A DNA stretch of 64,000 bases from Tetrahymena thermophila SB210 (lineage: Eukaryota; Ciliophora; Oligohymenophorea; Hymenostomatida; Tetrahymenidae), in contig NW_002476368.1 of NCBI RefSeq assembly GCF_000189635.1, forward strand, positions 248,001 through 312,000, read 5' to 3'. The translations under genes were made by a program, and so were the position numbers. The notes under the pieces are model-generated. The model had not been told where the DNA came from and did no database searches. It was given only the letters and a program-made list of their open reading frames with translations. Positions 25,813-38,391 of the stretch are shown here, piece by piece. The first letter of the stretch is position 1, and each line of letters opens with the position of its first letter.

Positions 25813-28800
25813 TAGCTATTGAAATTAAATAATTTCTAGTTTAGATTACTTCTTTTTTATTAAAAAAATATATTAGTAATAAATTTTACAATATTCTTGT
25901 TTGTTAATTTGCTAATTTTTATTGATAAATTATAATTAAATTTTTGATTGATAATTTTTAATTAAATTTTAGATTGATAATCTGAATTTATTTAATTAAA
26001 ACTGGGTAACTCTATTATAATAAATTAGAAAAAAGTCTTTTGAAATTTAGTGATAAGGTTTAGAAGATATAATTTTCATTTAAAAATTATAATTTTACTT
26101 TTTTAGGTATTTGTGCAGAAAGTACTATATTTATTTGAAGGGTCTTTAGAATATAAAAAGCCAAAAATAGCTCATATTTGTGTAAGTTTGATTAAATTAT
26201 TTTTCTTTTATTTAAATTTATTTCTTATTTTAGAATATAATAATTAAACTTATAATTAATAGCATAAATATTCAAATATAGACATTTTTATGATTTGGCA
26301 ATATTGCAATAATTTTTCCTTATTTTTCTATTTGGAGCACATAAGATATATTATTTATTTATATTAACATTGTATTATTTTAGTGCTTTACATATCTTTC
26401 AAACATGATTATTTTTTTAATCACTAATCTTTTTAAATGTGATCTTCAGTAATGAAAAAAGCAACAAAGTTTTTTAATTAACAAAAAAAATTTAGTTTGA
26501 ATGTTTATATCATTATTTTGAAAGAAAGATGAAATATTCAAAAATTTAAAAAAATACATGATATTAAATATCAACAAGAAAGTCTTATTTAATATTTTTA
26601 AAATATATTTATTTATTTATTAAAATTAAATTATTCTTATTAAGAATCATTCATATTTGATTAAATTGATTAATATATCTTTTATTATAAAAAAACTTAA
26701 TATAATTATCAAGGAGTATTTTAGGAAAATAACTAACTAAATGATAAACCATCTTGCAAAGATTATCAACATATATTATATTATTATTTTAACAATTACT
26801 TAATTTATTTTATTAAAATTGTGTAAATTTTAAAACTTTTCTTTATTTTTATAAATAATTTTATCCAATCAATATTTTTAAAGTTTTTTATACTAATTTT
26901 TTCAATATTATCATTCTCATTCTCTCAATAAATATTTAAATTGAGTAAGTTTATTAAAAAAAAATTTTATAAAGGAAATTATATAAAAACAACAGGTAGC
27001 AGCACATGCTTACCAAATTTATTTTAAATATTTTGCTAAAATAATTATTTATTTAGGTTTAGGTAGCAAGTTTATTTTATAAATACCATTATTCAGTCAG
27101 CTAGATATATCAAATTACTTATCCAGCTATTGAATTAACATTAAAATTATTATTTTGTTCGAAAATCACTTACCAAAGAAGAAATATTATTGCTAAAAGA
27201 GAAAGCAAATATTAAAGATTCTTGATAATTATTTATAAAAAATTAAATAGTATGTTTAAGCTTAGGCACTTAAAGCAAATGCCATAAAAAACATTTTAAT
27301 TATAATCTAATCAAAACTAAAAAAATATAATTCATAGCATTAAATATTACTCGTTTAATATAAGTAATTATAAGAAGACTTTTAATACTTTTCTCAAATC
27401 GTTTAAGTACGATACTTTAAATTAGAAAAATGGTTAATTTTACATAATGCTAGAAGTAATAATATATCAAAAATATATAATTGAAATATATAAAATGTAA
27501 AGAATTTATAAATAAATAATTAATAAAAACATTTTATTGATTTTCTTTATTTTTTTTTATATTTTCTTTATTTATCTTTTTGAAAAGATTAATTTATATT
27601 TTCTTCATGTTTAAATTTATACTTGCATTTTTTAAATGACAACAGTTAAAAAAATAAGATTTATTAATTATAATAGTTTTAAATAAATTAGCATATCAAC
27701 AGTTTACAAATATACTAGATATATTGAACTTTTATTAATGCTCTGAATTATTTTTTTTAAACCTTTATCTTTTTTGTTTGCTATTGTACTTAAAACGAGT
27801 TTTGCTTTTATTAATTGCAAATTTTTAATAAGTTAATTAGTTAAGTGTAAAATTAATTTGTAAATAATTATTAGATGATAAACCTATGAATAAATTATAA
27901 TTCTTTTAATGATATTGATTATTGAAACAATTTTAATAAAGAGAATTTATTAGATAGAAAAATGTTTGTAACAAAATATCAATTCAGCATTTATCAGAAT
28001 CAATTTGAATGTTAATAAAAAAAAATTTACATATTTAAAGCATTTAAAGGTATTTTTAAATTATTACAAAGTAAAATATAATCAATTTAAGTAAGTAATC
28101 CTAAATTAGAAAGTAGTGAAATTATACGAAATTTAAGTAAATTACTAATTTATTTCTTTTATCTAAAAGCTTTTAATATAGTAATTATTTTTCAAAAGTA
28201 ATATTGCCATTAAAAAAATTATAAATTAAAATATTATTTACACAGATAAATATATATATATTAATTATTTCTCAAAAATTTTATAAAAATATTTTTTTTA
28301 AATAATTAATTTTTAAATTTTAAATTTACAAATTAAAATTAATTTCTAAAAAAAAATATTCAAGTTTATTTTTTTTGAGGGAAGGGGGAATTATAATATT
28401 TTGGACACATATATATATTTTATTTTGTAAATTACTGTAACTAGTCTTAGATTGTCTATATATTAAAGTATCAATAAAGATTCCCTCCCATTCATATAAA
28501 AAATAATAAAATTTAATATTTTCCATCAATCAGATATTTATGCTTAAGTTATAGTATAAAGCCTACTTAGTGGTATCGATATTTTAGTTGTTTGTTAGTA
28601 GATTGCTTACAAAATGAATTATATATACTTGAGTAAAAGTATAATTTGTTTTTAGTGTTGTTGTTGAAAACTTCTTTATTAAAAGATAATTGTTTTTTTC
28701 TTTGTAAAATAAATTATTTATGTTGATGTAATTGTATTAATTTAATTTATTGAGTAGTTTTAGATGGGTTTATAATTAAGTAAGATAATGATTAATTATT

Positions 28801-29028
28801 TAAATATCTGTCACAACTGAATTCGTAATATAATCATTCATAAAATTCCTTATATCAGTTATTTAACTTGTAGTAATTAAGTAATATGAATTTAGAGATG
28901 CAGTTGATGTAGGAGTAATGAGGAGATAATTGTTTTAGTTTTTTAAAGTTAATGATATTTGATATTATTAACATTAGTGTATTATTGATCTGATGAATAT
29001 TTATTATTATTTATAGTTGATGTGAGTA
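25813..29028. other. Gene-poor AT-rich DNA
   Basis: No gene could be supported in this 3.2 kb stretch. One plus-strand frame from about 26990 to 27745 runs some 250 codons without TGA and contains plausible codons, but it has no recognisable domain and such lengths occur by chance when only TGA stops translation. Confidence 0.5.
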
Positions 29029-29352
29029 ACTGACTGACTGACTGACTGACTGACTGACTGACTGACTGACTGACTGACTGACTGACTGACTGACTGACTG
29101 ACTGACTGACTGACTGACTGACTGACTGACTGACTGACTGACTGACTGACTGACTGACTGACTGACTGACTGACTGACTGACTGACTGACTGACTGACTG
29201 ACTGACTGACTGACTGACTGACTGACTGACTGACTGACTGACTGACTGACTGACTGACTGACTGACTGACTGACTGACTGACTGACTGACTGACTGACTG
29301 ACTGACTGACTGACTGACTGACTGACTGACTGACTGACTGACTGACTGACTG
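29029..29352. repeat. Perfect (ACTG)81 tetranucleotide microsatellite
   Basis: 81 uninterrupted ACTG units, 324 bp, flanked by ordinary AT-rich DNA. On the plus strand every frame contains TGA; on the minus strand every frame is open and reads Ser-Val-Ser-Gln repeats, which explains the apparent low-complexity reading frame there. Base composition (50% G+C) is totally unlike the surroundings. The lack of interruptions points to recent expansion or active homogenisation. Confidence 0.98.
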
Positions 29353-29889
29353 TATTTATGATAACGATTTTTCATCTTGGTTAAAATTGAAATACGTTCT
29401 TACTTTTACATATAGCTAATCCTTATCTGCTTAAATATTCTAAGGCAATTAGAATAGAAAATTGCATATCTTAGTTTAACATGATTATTTATTTTTTAAA
29501 TACTGTATATATATCATAAAAAATACAAAAAGCTAATTGTTGATAAGAATCAATATTAATTGCATAATAAGTTATTATAAAAAAGTAATAGTATTTGGGA
29601 TATGAGTAACTAATGTAAAGTGGCTTTGCTTTATAAAATGTATAGAGTAATATGTTTGAAAATGGATAAGAAAAAATAAACCATATTTTTTAAAATAAAA
29701 CAAATTAAGAGGATTCTATGCTAATTAAATAAAGAAATTATATATTTAGTAAAAATTAAATGTTTAAAAAAAATATAATAGCAAAAATAAAGAAAAGCAA
29801 AACACAAAAAAAATGGAATAAAAATAAATATCTAACTAATATTGTAAATGAAATGTTTCTTTATTTGAGCTTTAGACTTAAAAAATAAA
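29353..29889. other. AT-rich spacer
   Basis: No feature recognised between the microsatellite and the broken leucine-rich-repeat gene. Confidence 0.55.
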
Positions 29890-31690
29890 ATAAATTTAAT
29901 AAAAAATATTTGTTATTTTTGAAGATGCTCTTAAATTTCAAAAAGATTTGTGACTTCTTGACTTGGAGTTGAGTTGTTATTTTCTTATTATGCCCCTACT
30001 TTAATTTTATAGTAATTGAAGATATAGAATCAACTTCTAGAGTATCTGATGCAAATAAATTACTAAAATCATTAATATTATTCTTTTTTATGATCCTCTT
30101 CCTTAATTACCCTATAAGATCATTTTATCATTACCTTCATTTTTTTTTTTTTTAAGTTCAATTTCATCCTTATTAAATTTTATTATTCGTGTAGAAACTT
30201 TTTTGATTCTCAACGATTTAAGATAACCTAAAGTAATTATCATTCAATTTTTAATTAATAAATAATTTACAAGAATAGCATCATCATTTTTAGTAAACGA
30301 AACAAATATTTATAAATTAAAAATGTAATTTAAGGTATATCTAGATGAAATTTTGGCACACCTTAATTAAAGCAAATATTCATTCATTTACTTTTAAAAT
30401 TAATCTTTATTTGAAAACGATCTTTAATTATATATGAATAATTGGTTCTAAACATTTAAACACACAAATATTAACAACAAATAAGATAACAAATGAAATT
30501 ATATGAGATATTATTTTATCAAACAGCTAATTAAAAATATTTATATTGCTTTACTCTATCATTTATATAGTTAATAATTGAAATATTAGTAAGTCTTTTT
30601 GATTTTTAAGATTATTATTATATTTTATTAAGTGTTTATTGATCTGCAAAACTATTTATTTATAAGATAAGATTATTTTAGTTATTAAAACAATAAAAAA
30701 TACATCCAAATCAGCTCAAAAGTTTAAAGGTTTTCTAATAGGTGAATATATTTCCCAATTATATGACTCTCTCTAATTTAGCTATTACTAATATAATAAG
30801 TTTCAGTTAAATCATTCAATCTCTAACTAATTATTTATCAAATGATTTTACCTTACATCCAATTTAAGATTGTGAAGTATCTTACAATTAGAAATTTATT
30901 AAATTAAATACTTCAGTTCTAAGTCATTCAAGTCTGTATTACTTTTTTTATAAAATGAATATTTAGTTTTAACTAATATTTCATGTTTGTTTGCAAGATT
31001 TTACTTAAAATTTAAAAATAAGCTTTGTAAATTTGCGAGTTATGAAATAGATTTAGCTAACAGCATTTTTCCCTAAGTACTGATTTTGCTATTCCTAAGA
31101 TAATTATTTGATTGAAAAATATATCAAAATTTCCTTTGTTATTGAAAATAATTTACATGAAATGAAGATTTAGGATATTTAAACTTATACACTTTGACAA
31201 ACCATTTGCAAATGAATTAAATTCAAGATCTGATAAAAATTTCCTAAGAAAAATTTCATAAGCTGACTGGTATTTTTGGAAAAAGTAATTTTACATTTGG
31301 CAAAAGCTAAATGATTTTAGATTTAAAAATTGAGATAATTTTGATGTTATTGCTTGATTTTTTAAGCTATATTAGTCCTAAAATAAAGCACAGCTTTGAG
31401 AAACATCAGCTTGAACAAATAATTCTTAGATTGTTTGATTATTTCTAAATTCTTATCCCAAATCAACTAAATTCTCATAACTTTAATTAAAAATAAATTA
31501 AATAGGAATATTTCTAATTATTTTTTACCTTAAATAAAAATAGATTAGTGCCAAATTTTTGCATTTAGCTAAATTTTAACATAATCCTTTGATTCCTTCT
31601 TTTTTAATGTCGTTTTATCTAAATAAATATTTTAAAGTTTTTGAAAATGTGATTTTAATTTAAAAAAATGATAAATCTAAATTTGTTTTC
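29890..31690 (-). pseudogene. Ciliate-type leucine-rich-repeat protein gene, apparently broken
   Basis: The minus strand shows the repeat pattern (N/D)xIxxEGxxxLxxxLxxCxxLxxLxL common in ciliate LRR proteins: NDIKKEGIKGLCQNLAKC then KNLALIYFYL (about 31529-31620), FANGLSKCISLNILNL (about 31150-31200) and LIQQISNCKILHNLKLDV (about 30852-30910). A good intron (31481-31528, 48 nt) joins the first two blocks in phase. The frame then breaks at a seven-base A run (plus strand T run 30943-30949): it must shift by one base to continue the LRR. A further block near 30150-30250 (LGYLKSLRIKKVSTRIIKF) resembles the C-terminal part of such proteins, but needs two more frame changes by 29900. The upstream end is a TGA at the edge of the 84-bp repeat. 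Pseudogene is most likely; sequencing error in homopolymers or unseen introns are alternatives. Confidence 0.5.
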
Positions 31691-31691
31691 T

Positions 31692-31859
31692 TTCAAAAAA
31701 TTTTGTACCATTTAAATAAAACAATGAATGTACCTATTTATCTATTTTTATTTTACATAAAAATATTTATCCTTTTTCAAAAAATTTTGTATCATTTAAA
31801 TAAAACAATGAATGTACCTATTTATCTATTTTTATTTTGCATAAAAATATTTATCCTTT
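31692..31859. repeat. 84-bp tandem duplication
   Basis: Two adjacent copies, 31692-31775 and 31776-31859, differ at only two positions (ACC/ATC and TAC/TGC). The near identity means it is recent. It directly abuts the open end of the LRR-like frame on the minus strand. The unit is a multiple of three, so a plus-strand frame passes through both copies, but there is no evidence that it is translated. Confidence 0.9.
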
Positions 31860-34800
31860 TAATTAATTTGGAGGAATTTGGTTGTTAATTAAAAACTTAA
31901 TATTTTCATTAAAATGAATGAATGAGTGAGTGATTCCTCTATTAATTCAAAAATTTAGGGGGTTAGGCCAATAGAAATAAGTAATTGCATTTTTTGATAT
32001 TTTTTATTATGAATACATTTTGATTTGCTTATTAAAAAATTAAATTATTTATAAGAAATGAGTGGTTTAATTTAAAAATTCAAAGAATTGATTCAATAGA
32101 ACAAACTTCATTCATTTTTTAATAACTCATGTATTTTTTTTTTGATTTTGAGTAAATAGGTTTTTAATAAAAGGTAAAATATTATATAGAAATTTACATT
32201 ATATTTAGCATCAAGAAAGAAAGACTTTAGTATTCAATAAAATGCTTTGATATTTTTTATATTGTACTTGAGTTCATATTTGTTTAGCTATTCGCAAATA
32301 AAATAAATTTATTATCAAAACACATTCAAGCTTAAATTTTATATTACGTTAAATTCATTTCAAGCAGACTAAGATATTTATTTTATTTTATAGAATCACA
32401 AAACTTAGGTAATAAAGTTGCGCAATCTTTTATTTAACTATTACAAGTTTTAAATATGAATAAAAAAAACATAAATATTACCTTAAATTTATATGTAAGT
32501 GCCTAAGATTAGCTAATTTAGAAACAGAATTGCCTAGCTTTTCAAGAGAATTGCCCATTATTTGCAAATTTCTATTATTAATAAATAATAAGTTAGTTAT
32601 TCATAATTTACATTATAAAATTTACCTTTATTTTAGTGAGAGAATTAAAAGGTTATCGAATTTTTACAAGGCGTTATATATTAAATTATTAGAACTGGTA
32701 GATGACCTTTATTATTAATAAAATGTAAAAATTTTAAGAAAAACGAAAGAGAGTTTTACATTAGGTATATGGTTAGATTTTAGACTTCTTTATAGTTAAA
32801 GTTATCAGAGGGACAATATTATGTACCGAATATGTTCTCAGGTATTTTACTTAAGATAAAATTGCATTATTTATATGAATACTCAAACATTATTATTTAT
32901 TCCAATTCAATTTTTAACTAAAATTCTTGTATGGTTTGTTAAATATTAAGCTCTTATTTAATATAAAATTTTTTTAGTTAAATATTTGTTTGATAAAAAT
33001 ATTTTAAATTACTTTAGTAGATATCTTTTTATAAAAATTATAACACTACTTTTTGATTTGTAGTTTTTTTAGCACTCGTAAACAAATGAGAGTTATTACT
33101 TTAGCTTCCCAAATAATTTATATAGGTATATTCATCATTATTGATTAAGAAATTCGTTATTATGTTTGCTAGCTCTTCATCAAAATACTTAAGAAAAATA
33201 TTTTTGATTTGAATAACTTTTTAGTCTGTTATCATTTTTTTAACTCTATTTATCAGCTTTTATATAATTATTTATTATTAAAAATATTAGTGTACTGAAA
33301 TATTATAAAAAATATATTTATCTGGATGGCTGTTTTAATTAACATCTAAACCTCTTTATCTAATTTAAATTTGCAATTTAATTAGAAGTAATTAGTAATT
33401 AAATAATGTTTCGGAATTTATCAAAATAAATAATTTATTTATTAATGTTCATAGCTATTCGTTTTAATAAACATCTAAACCTTTTTAGTTAATTTAAATG
33501 CTTAGTTTAATTAGAAGCAGTATCTAGTAACAAAATATAATTTCAGAATTTATCAAATTAAGTAAAAAATCTATTTATTAATACTCATAGTTTTTGAGTT
33601 AGAAATTTTTCATCATATTTTTCTTTGCGCTTCAAAAATACTTTAGAATAATTTTCATTATAATCACTTTTTATTCAGTCATTCGTTTTTACTTAGTTTG
33701 TTTAACAGCGATTTATCTTTTTTATTAAAAAATCTAGTGTATTTTTATAATAATCAATATTTATTTGTATGATTATTTTGATATGGACTTTTTGTCAAGA
33801 ATTTAATAACAAAATATTATTTCAGAATTTATCAAATAATCATTCTACTATAGACACAAATTCAATCTATTGTTCATGTTTTCTTTAATTAAAACAACAT
33901 TTTTCTTTACTTTACATAAGAATTTTGTCCAATTAAAAATATTTTACATTTAAAAAAATAAAAGCTTAAATATTTCTTTCTAAAAATAATTCTTAAATTT
34001 TAAAAGATAATTCAAAATTATTTTTAAAAATATTTAATTAATTCCCTATAAAAAATCTAATTTAATATACAAATACAGATGTTTTTAACTCAAATAAGTC
34101 TTTTTTGATATAAATTAATAATCAAATCACTTAAAATATTTGTGGAAATCCTTTGAAATTTTTTTGAAAAAGAAAAAATTCTTTAAATTTTAGTGGAAAA
34201 TAAGAATTAGATCCTTTCTATCTTTGATATTACACAAATATAATCTAAAAACAAAAACTGTTAAAATCTTCTTTATTTTTATATCTTAATTCTCATATTT
34301 CTTTTTCATAAATTATTTTTTAATTTGAATATTCTTTGCAGTTTATTTTATTTAATAAATAAGCTACCTTAAACTCTATAATTGGCTACGTAAACGTTTT
34401 TAAGGAAAAAAGTAATTATCAAAAATGATTTTATATATAAAATTATAGACTTTTATAACATAATACATGAATTAGGTCATATTTAATAATGTTTTATTTA
34501 CAAATAACTCAAATGAGGTCATTTTTTGAAGCTTTTAAATTATCTAATCAACTGAATTAATATTCAGTTTCCTTTATACCACCAAGTAAATAATTTAACA
34601 TTTATTTTAGTAACCTAAATTTTCTGAATAGATAGATGATCTCTGTTCTTTTGTCATACTAAAGGTCAATTTTAGAACTTATAAGCTTGAAATTTTATTG
34701 TTTTATTCTAAATAAATTGTTTAAATTATTTTCATTGTATTACTTATTAATCAAATAATTTAAATGCATTATTTTTTAAAATTAGCAAAACACTATTTTA

Positions 34801-36019
34801 ATACTTATAAAGCATCGCAATATTCTTAAAATTAATTCTAATATTTAAATAAATCATCTTAACTTAAATATTAATAAAATTAGTCAAAAAAACCTAGAAT
34901 TTGGAAAAGGTAAAATTATTTAAAATAAATGAATACATTTTTGTTTTTTTATATTTAGAATCTCCTTAAAACCATTTGGTATTTTTAAATAATCAAAATA
35001 TTTATTATAGTTAAAGTTAATATATATTTATAACGTTATACTATATAACCTCATTTACTTTTAGGTTTGTATTTTCATAATTATTTTAAAGATCCAGTTT
35101 TTTTTTGATATCAAAAATGTAAAAAATATTGGAGAAAAGAAGGGGGTTAATAAATGAAGATTGGTAGTATTTTGCTTGAATTATATTCTTTTGAATTAAA
35201 ATTTTGAAAAAATTATGGTCTTTGATAATATTAACCTTTTGTTTTTAAAATATGAAAAAAACTTTCTCTCCAGGCATCTTAGAATTATATAATTTCTTAA
35301 TCAAATTTGAAAAGAAATTTATTTAGATTGATATTTTAAGGCAAAAGAGCATTTTATAAGAGTAACAATATTATTTGATAGAATACATTAAACAATACAA
35401 AAATCACTAATCTAAAATTTATTTATTTATTAATCTATCACCATCGAAAAGTATCAATTTATTTCATTTTTTCATGTAAATGTTTTTAAATACCAATTAC
35501 TAGTTTGCTTCCAACCAATTAAAAAAGTTTATTTATTTTTAAAATAATCACATATTTTTAATAGAACTTTTCATATTGCTATTTAAACATAATTAATACA
35601 CATATAAATGTTAAACAAAAAATACATTTTAGTATTATGTTAAATTAAAAATTAAGTAAGACATTAAAGCTTTTATTTTATGTTTTAAACATTACTATTG
35701 ATTCTAAATATATAATGAAGAGTTTTTTATGTTTAATTAAAAAACATATTTTTTGTTAAAAATATAAAAAATAAATATCAAAATTTATTTTTTACTTTAT
35801 TTCAATATTTGATTATACATCAGTTTAGATGGTCTATTAAGTATAATTAGAAGAATTAAAAAAGTTAAAAATAAATATGCTTTTAATCAAAAGGCATACA
35901 GGATTAAGTAAATAAAAAGATGCAGATACATTTAATATAACTTAATAAATATAAATGCTTTTAGATAAAAAAATTATTTTTAATAATAAATCAATCAGTC
36001 ATTAATCTTAAAATATTCT
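31860..36019. other. Gene-poor AT-rich DNA with local duplications
   Basis: About 4 kb up to the isocitrate dehydrogenase stop codon. The only structure I can support is the duplicated block at 33040-33835 (listed separately). No confident gene, RNA or regulatory site. Confidence 0.5.
33040..33835. repeat. Duplicated block with a coding-like segment, two copies plus a partial third
   Basis: A non-coding unit, recognisable by TAACATCTAAACC or AAACATCTAAACC and by AGAATTTATCAAA, occurs at about 33330-33450 and 33455-33590, with a partial copy at about 33795-33830. Segments at 33060-33260 and 33600-33730 are also related: on the minus strand they read MITDQKVIQIKNIFLKYF and MTEQKVIIMKIILKYF, the second followed by TGA. 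Both strands stay open, so I cannot say which, if either, was translated. It looks like decayed duplicated exons. Confidence 0.5.
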
Positions 36020-38391
36020 TCAATTTTCAAGATTCTTAATAATAGCTTCAGTGTATTGACTAGTAGAAGAAGTACCACCAATATCTCTAGTGCGGATCTA
36101 ATTATTTAAAATTAAAATTAAATATTAGCTTAATTTAAGTTCTATCTAAATTTAATCAAGAGAAATATTAGAATACATCATATATTCTACTTGCTAAACT
36201 ACAAATTTCGTAAAAAATTCATGTAAAAATATAAATTGAATCTTAAAATATAATTATATTTAATAAAACTATTATTGGACGTTATTTACCTTTCCATCAC
36301 AGAGAGTTTTATTGATAGCACGATTGATTTTATCAGCAAAGAAGGGGAAACCCATATGTTGTAACATAGAAACTGAGGAGAAGAGAAGAGCAGTAGGGTT
36401 AGCGACATTCATACCTGCAATATCTAAACCAGCGTGTCTGTTGCTTTATGCGAATAAAACGTGGTTTTCACCGACACAAATACCAGCGTGTAAACCAACA
36501 CCACCAGTAATGCCAGCACAAATGTTACTAACAATAGCACCATATAAGTTAGGTAAGACCATGACATCGAATTATTGAGGAGTTTTAACCAACTATATTT
36601 CAAATATAATGAATTAAAATAAATTTGTTTATTTAAATAATTAACAATTAATTTCACTATGAAATAACTTAAAATATATTTTATAACTTTTTTATTTCTT
36701 TTCACATTTCATTTTAAAGAATTTTTGAAAATTTGTGCTTTTCAAAGGAAAAATTAAATTAAAACCATTTATTTTAATTTAGTTATTTTTTAATGCAATA
36801 AAGCTAATTTACTATTGTCATATTTATTTTTAATTAATAAAGTTATTTCTTAATTATTTGTTTTTTTATTTATTTATTTAAAGCTAAGAGTATTTTTATT
36901 TAAAAGATCTATTTTTTTTTATTTGTTTATTTGAATAACTCATAAAAATTTAATAAAATTTATTATAAAAATTACTTGCATAGAGCAGTTATCAATAATC
37001 ATTTCTTCGTACTTAATGAAAGGATAAACAGCAGCAACTTCACGGGTAGCTTCCAAGAATAAACCATCAGCTAATTTCCTATAATTATACAAAAACTATT
37101 TAAATTCCTATTATTTTAATAACTTGCCTATTAATGTATATTTGGAGACTAAAACATGAAATTTGTTATCCTAGATTTAATGCTTTATATTAATTACATG
37201 ATGTTAGCCTTGTGGACAGCAGTGACTTTCTTACGACCATTCAAGTGAGCGAATTCGAAAGCGTACTTGGCAATTTTGAGAGAGCTTTCCTTGGTGATTC
37301 TCTTGATGGATTCAATGACACCAGGGTAGACTTCATGTTCAATACCAGTGAATTCACCTTCGCTGTTTTCTCTGATGACTACGACATCGACATTTTGATG
37401 ACGAGCAGAGACACCAGGAAGGGTGACAGCTGGCATAACATCAGCGTATAAACCTAATTCGTTGTAGAATTAGAAATTTTCGACTAACTTTTAACCTTTG
37501 CCGTGAGGAGGAATGACACCCAATAAGATGACTCTATTCTTTTTAAGTCTTTCTCTTGTGACAGGGTCTTCCCAGCTGAAGTTTTCTATAACATCAAAGT
37601 GAATGGGAACGTTGGCAGCCTTGAAAACTTATTGGACGGAGTCTATATAATTAAACAAAAAAACATTATCAATAAACCTGCAAAATATTTTCTGATTTAT
37701 TTAAAAATTTGTTAAGCAAATGTGATTAAAATAAAATCCTTTTTATTTCATTTCTTATATTTTATATCTCCTAAAGTTTTATTTGTGAGTTTGTTTTTTA
37801 GTAGAAGAAGTCTCACTTAAACACTCCTCTAATTCTATCCACTTAAATCCTAGCTCCTATTAAAATAAATTCTTTTCATGTAATTATTGATTACTGAATT
37901 GATCTCATTTTCTATTTGTCTATTCATAATCATATTTATTTAATTCTAGTTCAACTCTTTTCTTTTTGCTTGCTAAATTTAATTACGAAATGCAATTTAA
38001 GCTTTTGATTGATGCTAAAGTTTTTATTTGTGAATATGTTTTTCCCAAAAGCTGTTAGCAAAGTGCATCATTTCTAAATTGATAACTGTAACAAAAAGAG
38101 CTTGGAGCTGCTCTTGAGATACTTGCTAAGTAGGTTAATATGAACTCTTTCAGAATTTAAATTTTCACTTATTTCAGATTTGCTTATTAAGAATTAAATT
38201 TAATAATACTTACTGGTAATTTCAGGACCAATACCGTATCCAGGAATGAGAGTAACAGTTTAGATCTTGCCAGCACCAGGCTTTTGAATATAAGTGGAAG
38301 TCCAAGTGTGTCTGGCAGCAGAAGGAGCAGCAGTGCTTCTATTACCAGCGAGTAATTAATTGAATACAGCGGATCTCAAAAGGTTCTTCAT
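36020..38391 (-). CDS. Isocitrate dehydrogenase [NAD], regulatory-type subunit, mitochondrial
   Basis: Exons complement(38214..38391, 37198..37642, 36976..37078, 36300..36593, 36020..36097); 365 residues; introns 571, 119, 382 and 202 nt. The TCA-cycle enzyme converts isocitrate to 2-oxoglutarate. The first ~30 residues ([14 protein letters not shown]..., Arg/Ser/Ala-rich, no acids) look like a mitochondrial presequence. Family motifs are [37 protein letters not shown] and [14 protein letters not shown]. Two signs argue for the non-catalytic subunit (yeast Idh1, animal beta/gamma): the metal-binding aspartates of NLYGDxxSD are replaced (NLYGAIVSN, Ala261 and Asn265), and the loop reads [15 protein letters not shown] rather than the catalytic type. 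The usual GDGIGPE is GYGIGPE (51-57). G+C is clearly higher than in neighbours, typical of a well-expressed ciliate gene. Confidence 0.93.

Noticed and set aside
29007-29375. Minus-strand frame of Ser-Val-Ser-Gln repeats.
   Set aside because: It is the unavoidable translation of the ACTG microsatellite; the unit has no stop in any minus frame.
36312-36578. Plus-strand open frame inside the isocitrate dehydrogenase gene.
   Set aside because: Antisense of exon 4, which has clear family motifs.
37212-37451. Plus-strand open frame opposite isocitrate dehydrogenase exon 2.
   Set aside because: Antisense shadow of a conserved exon.
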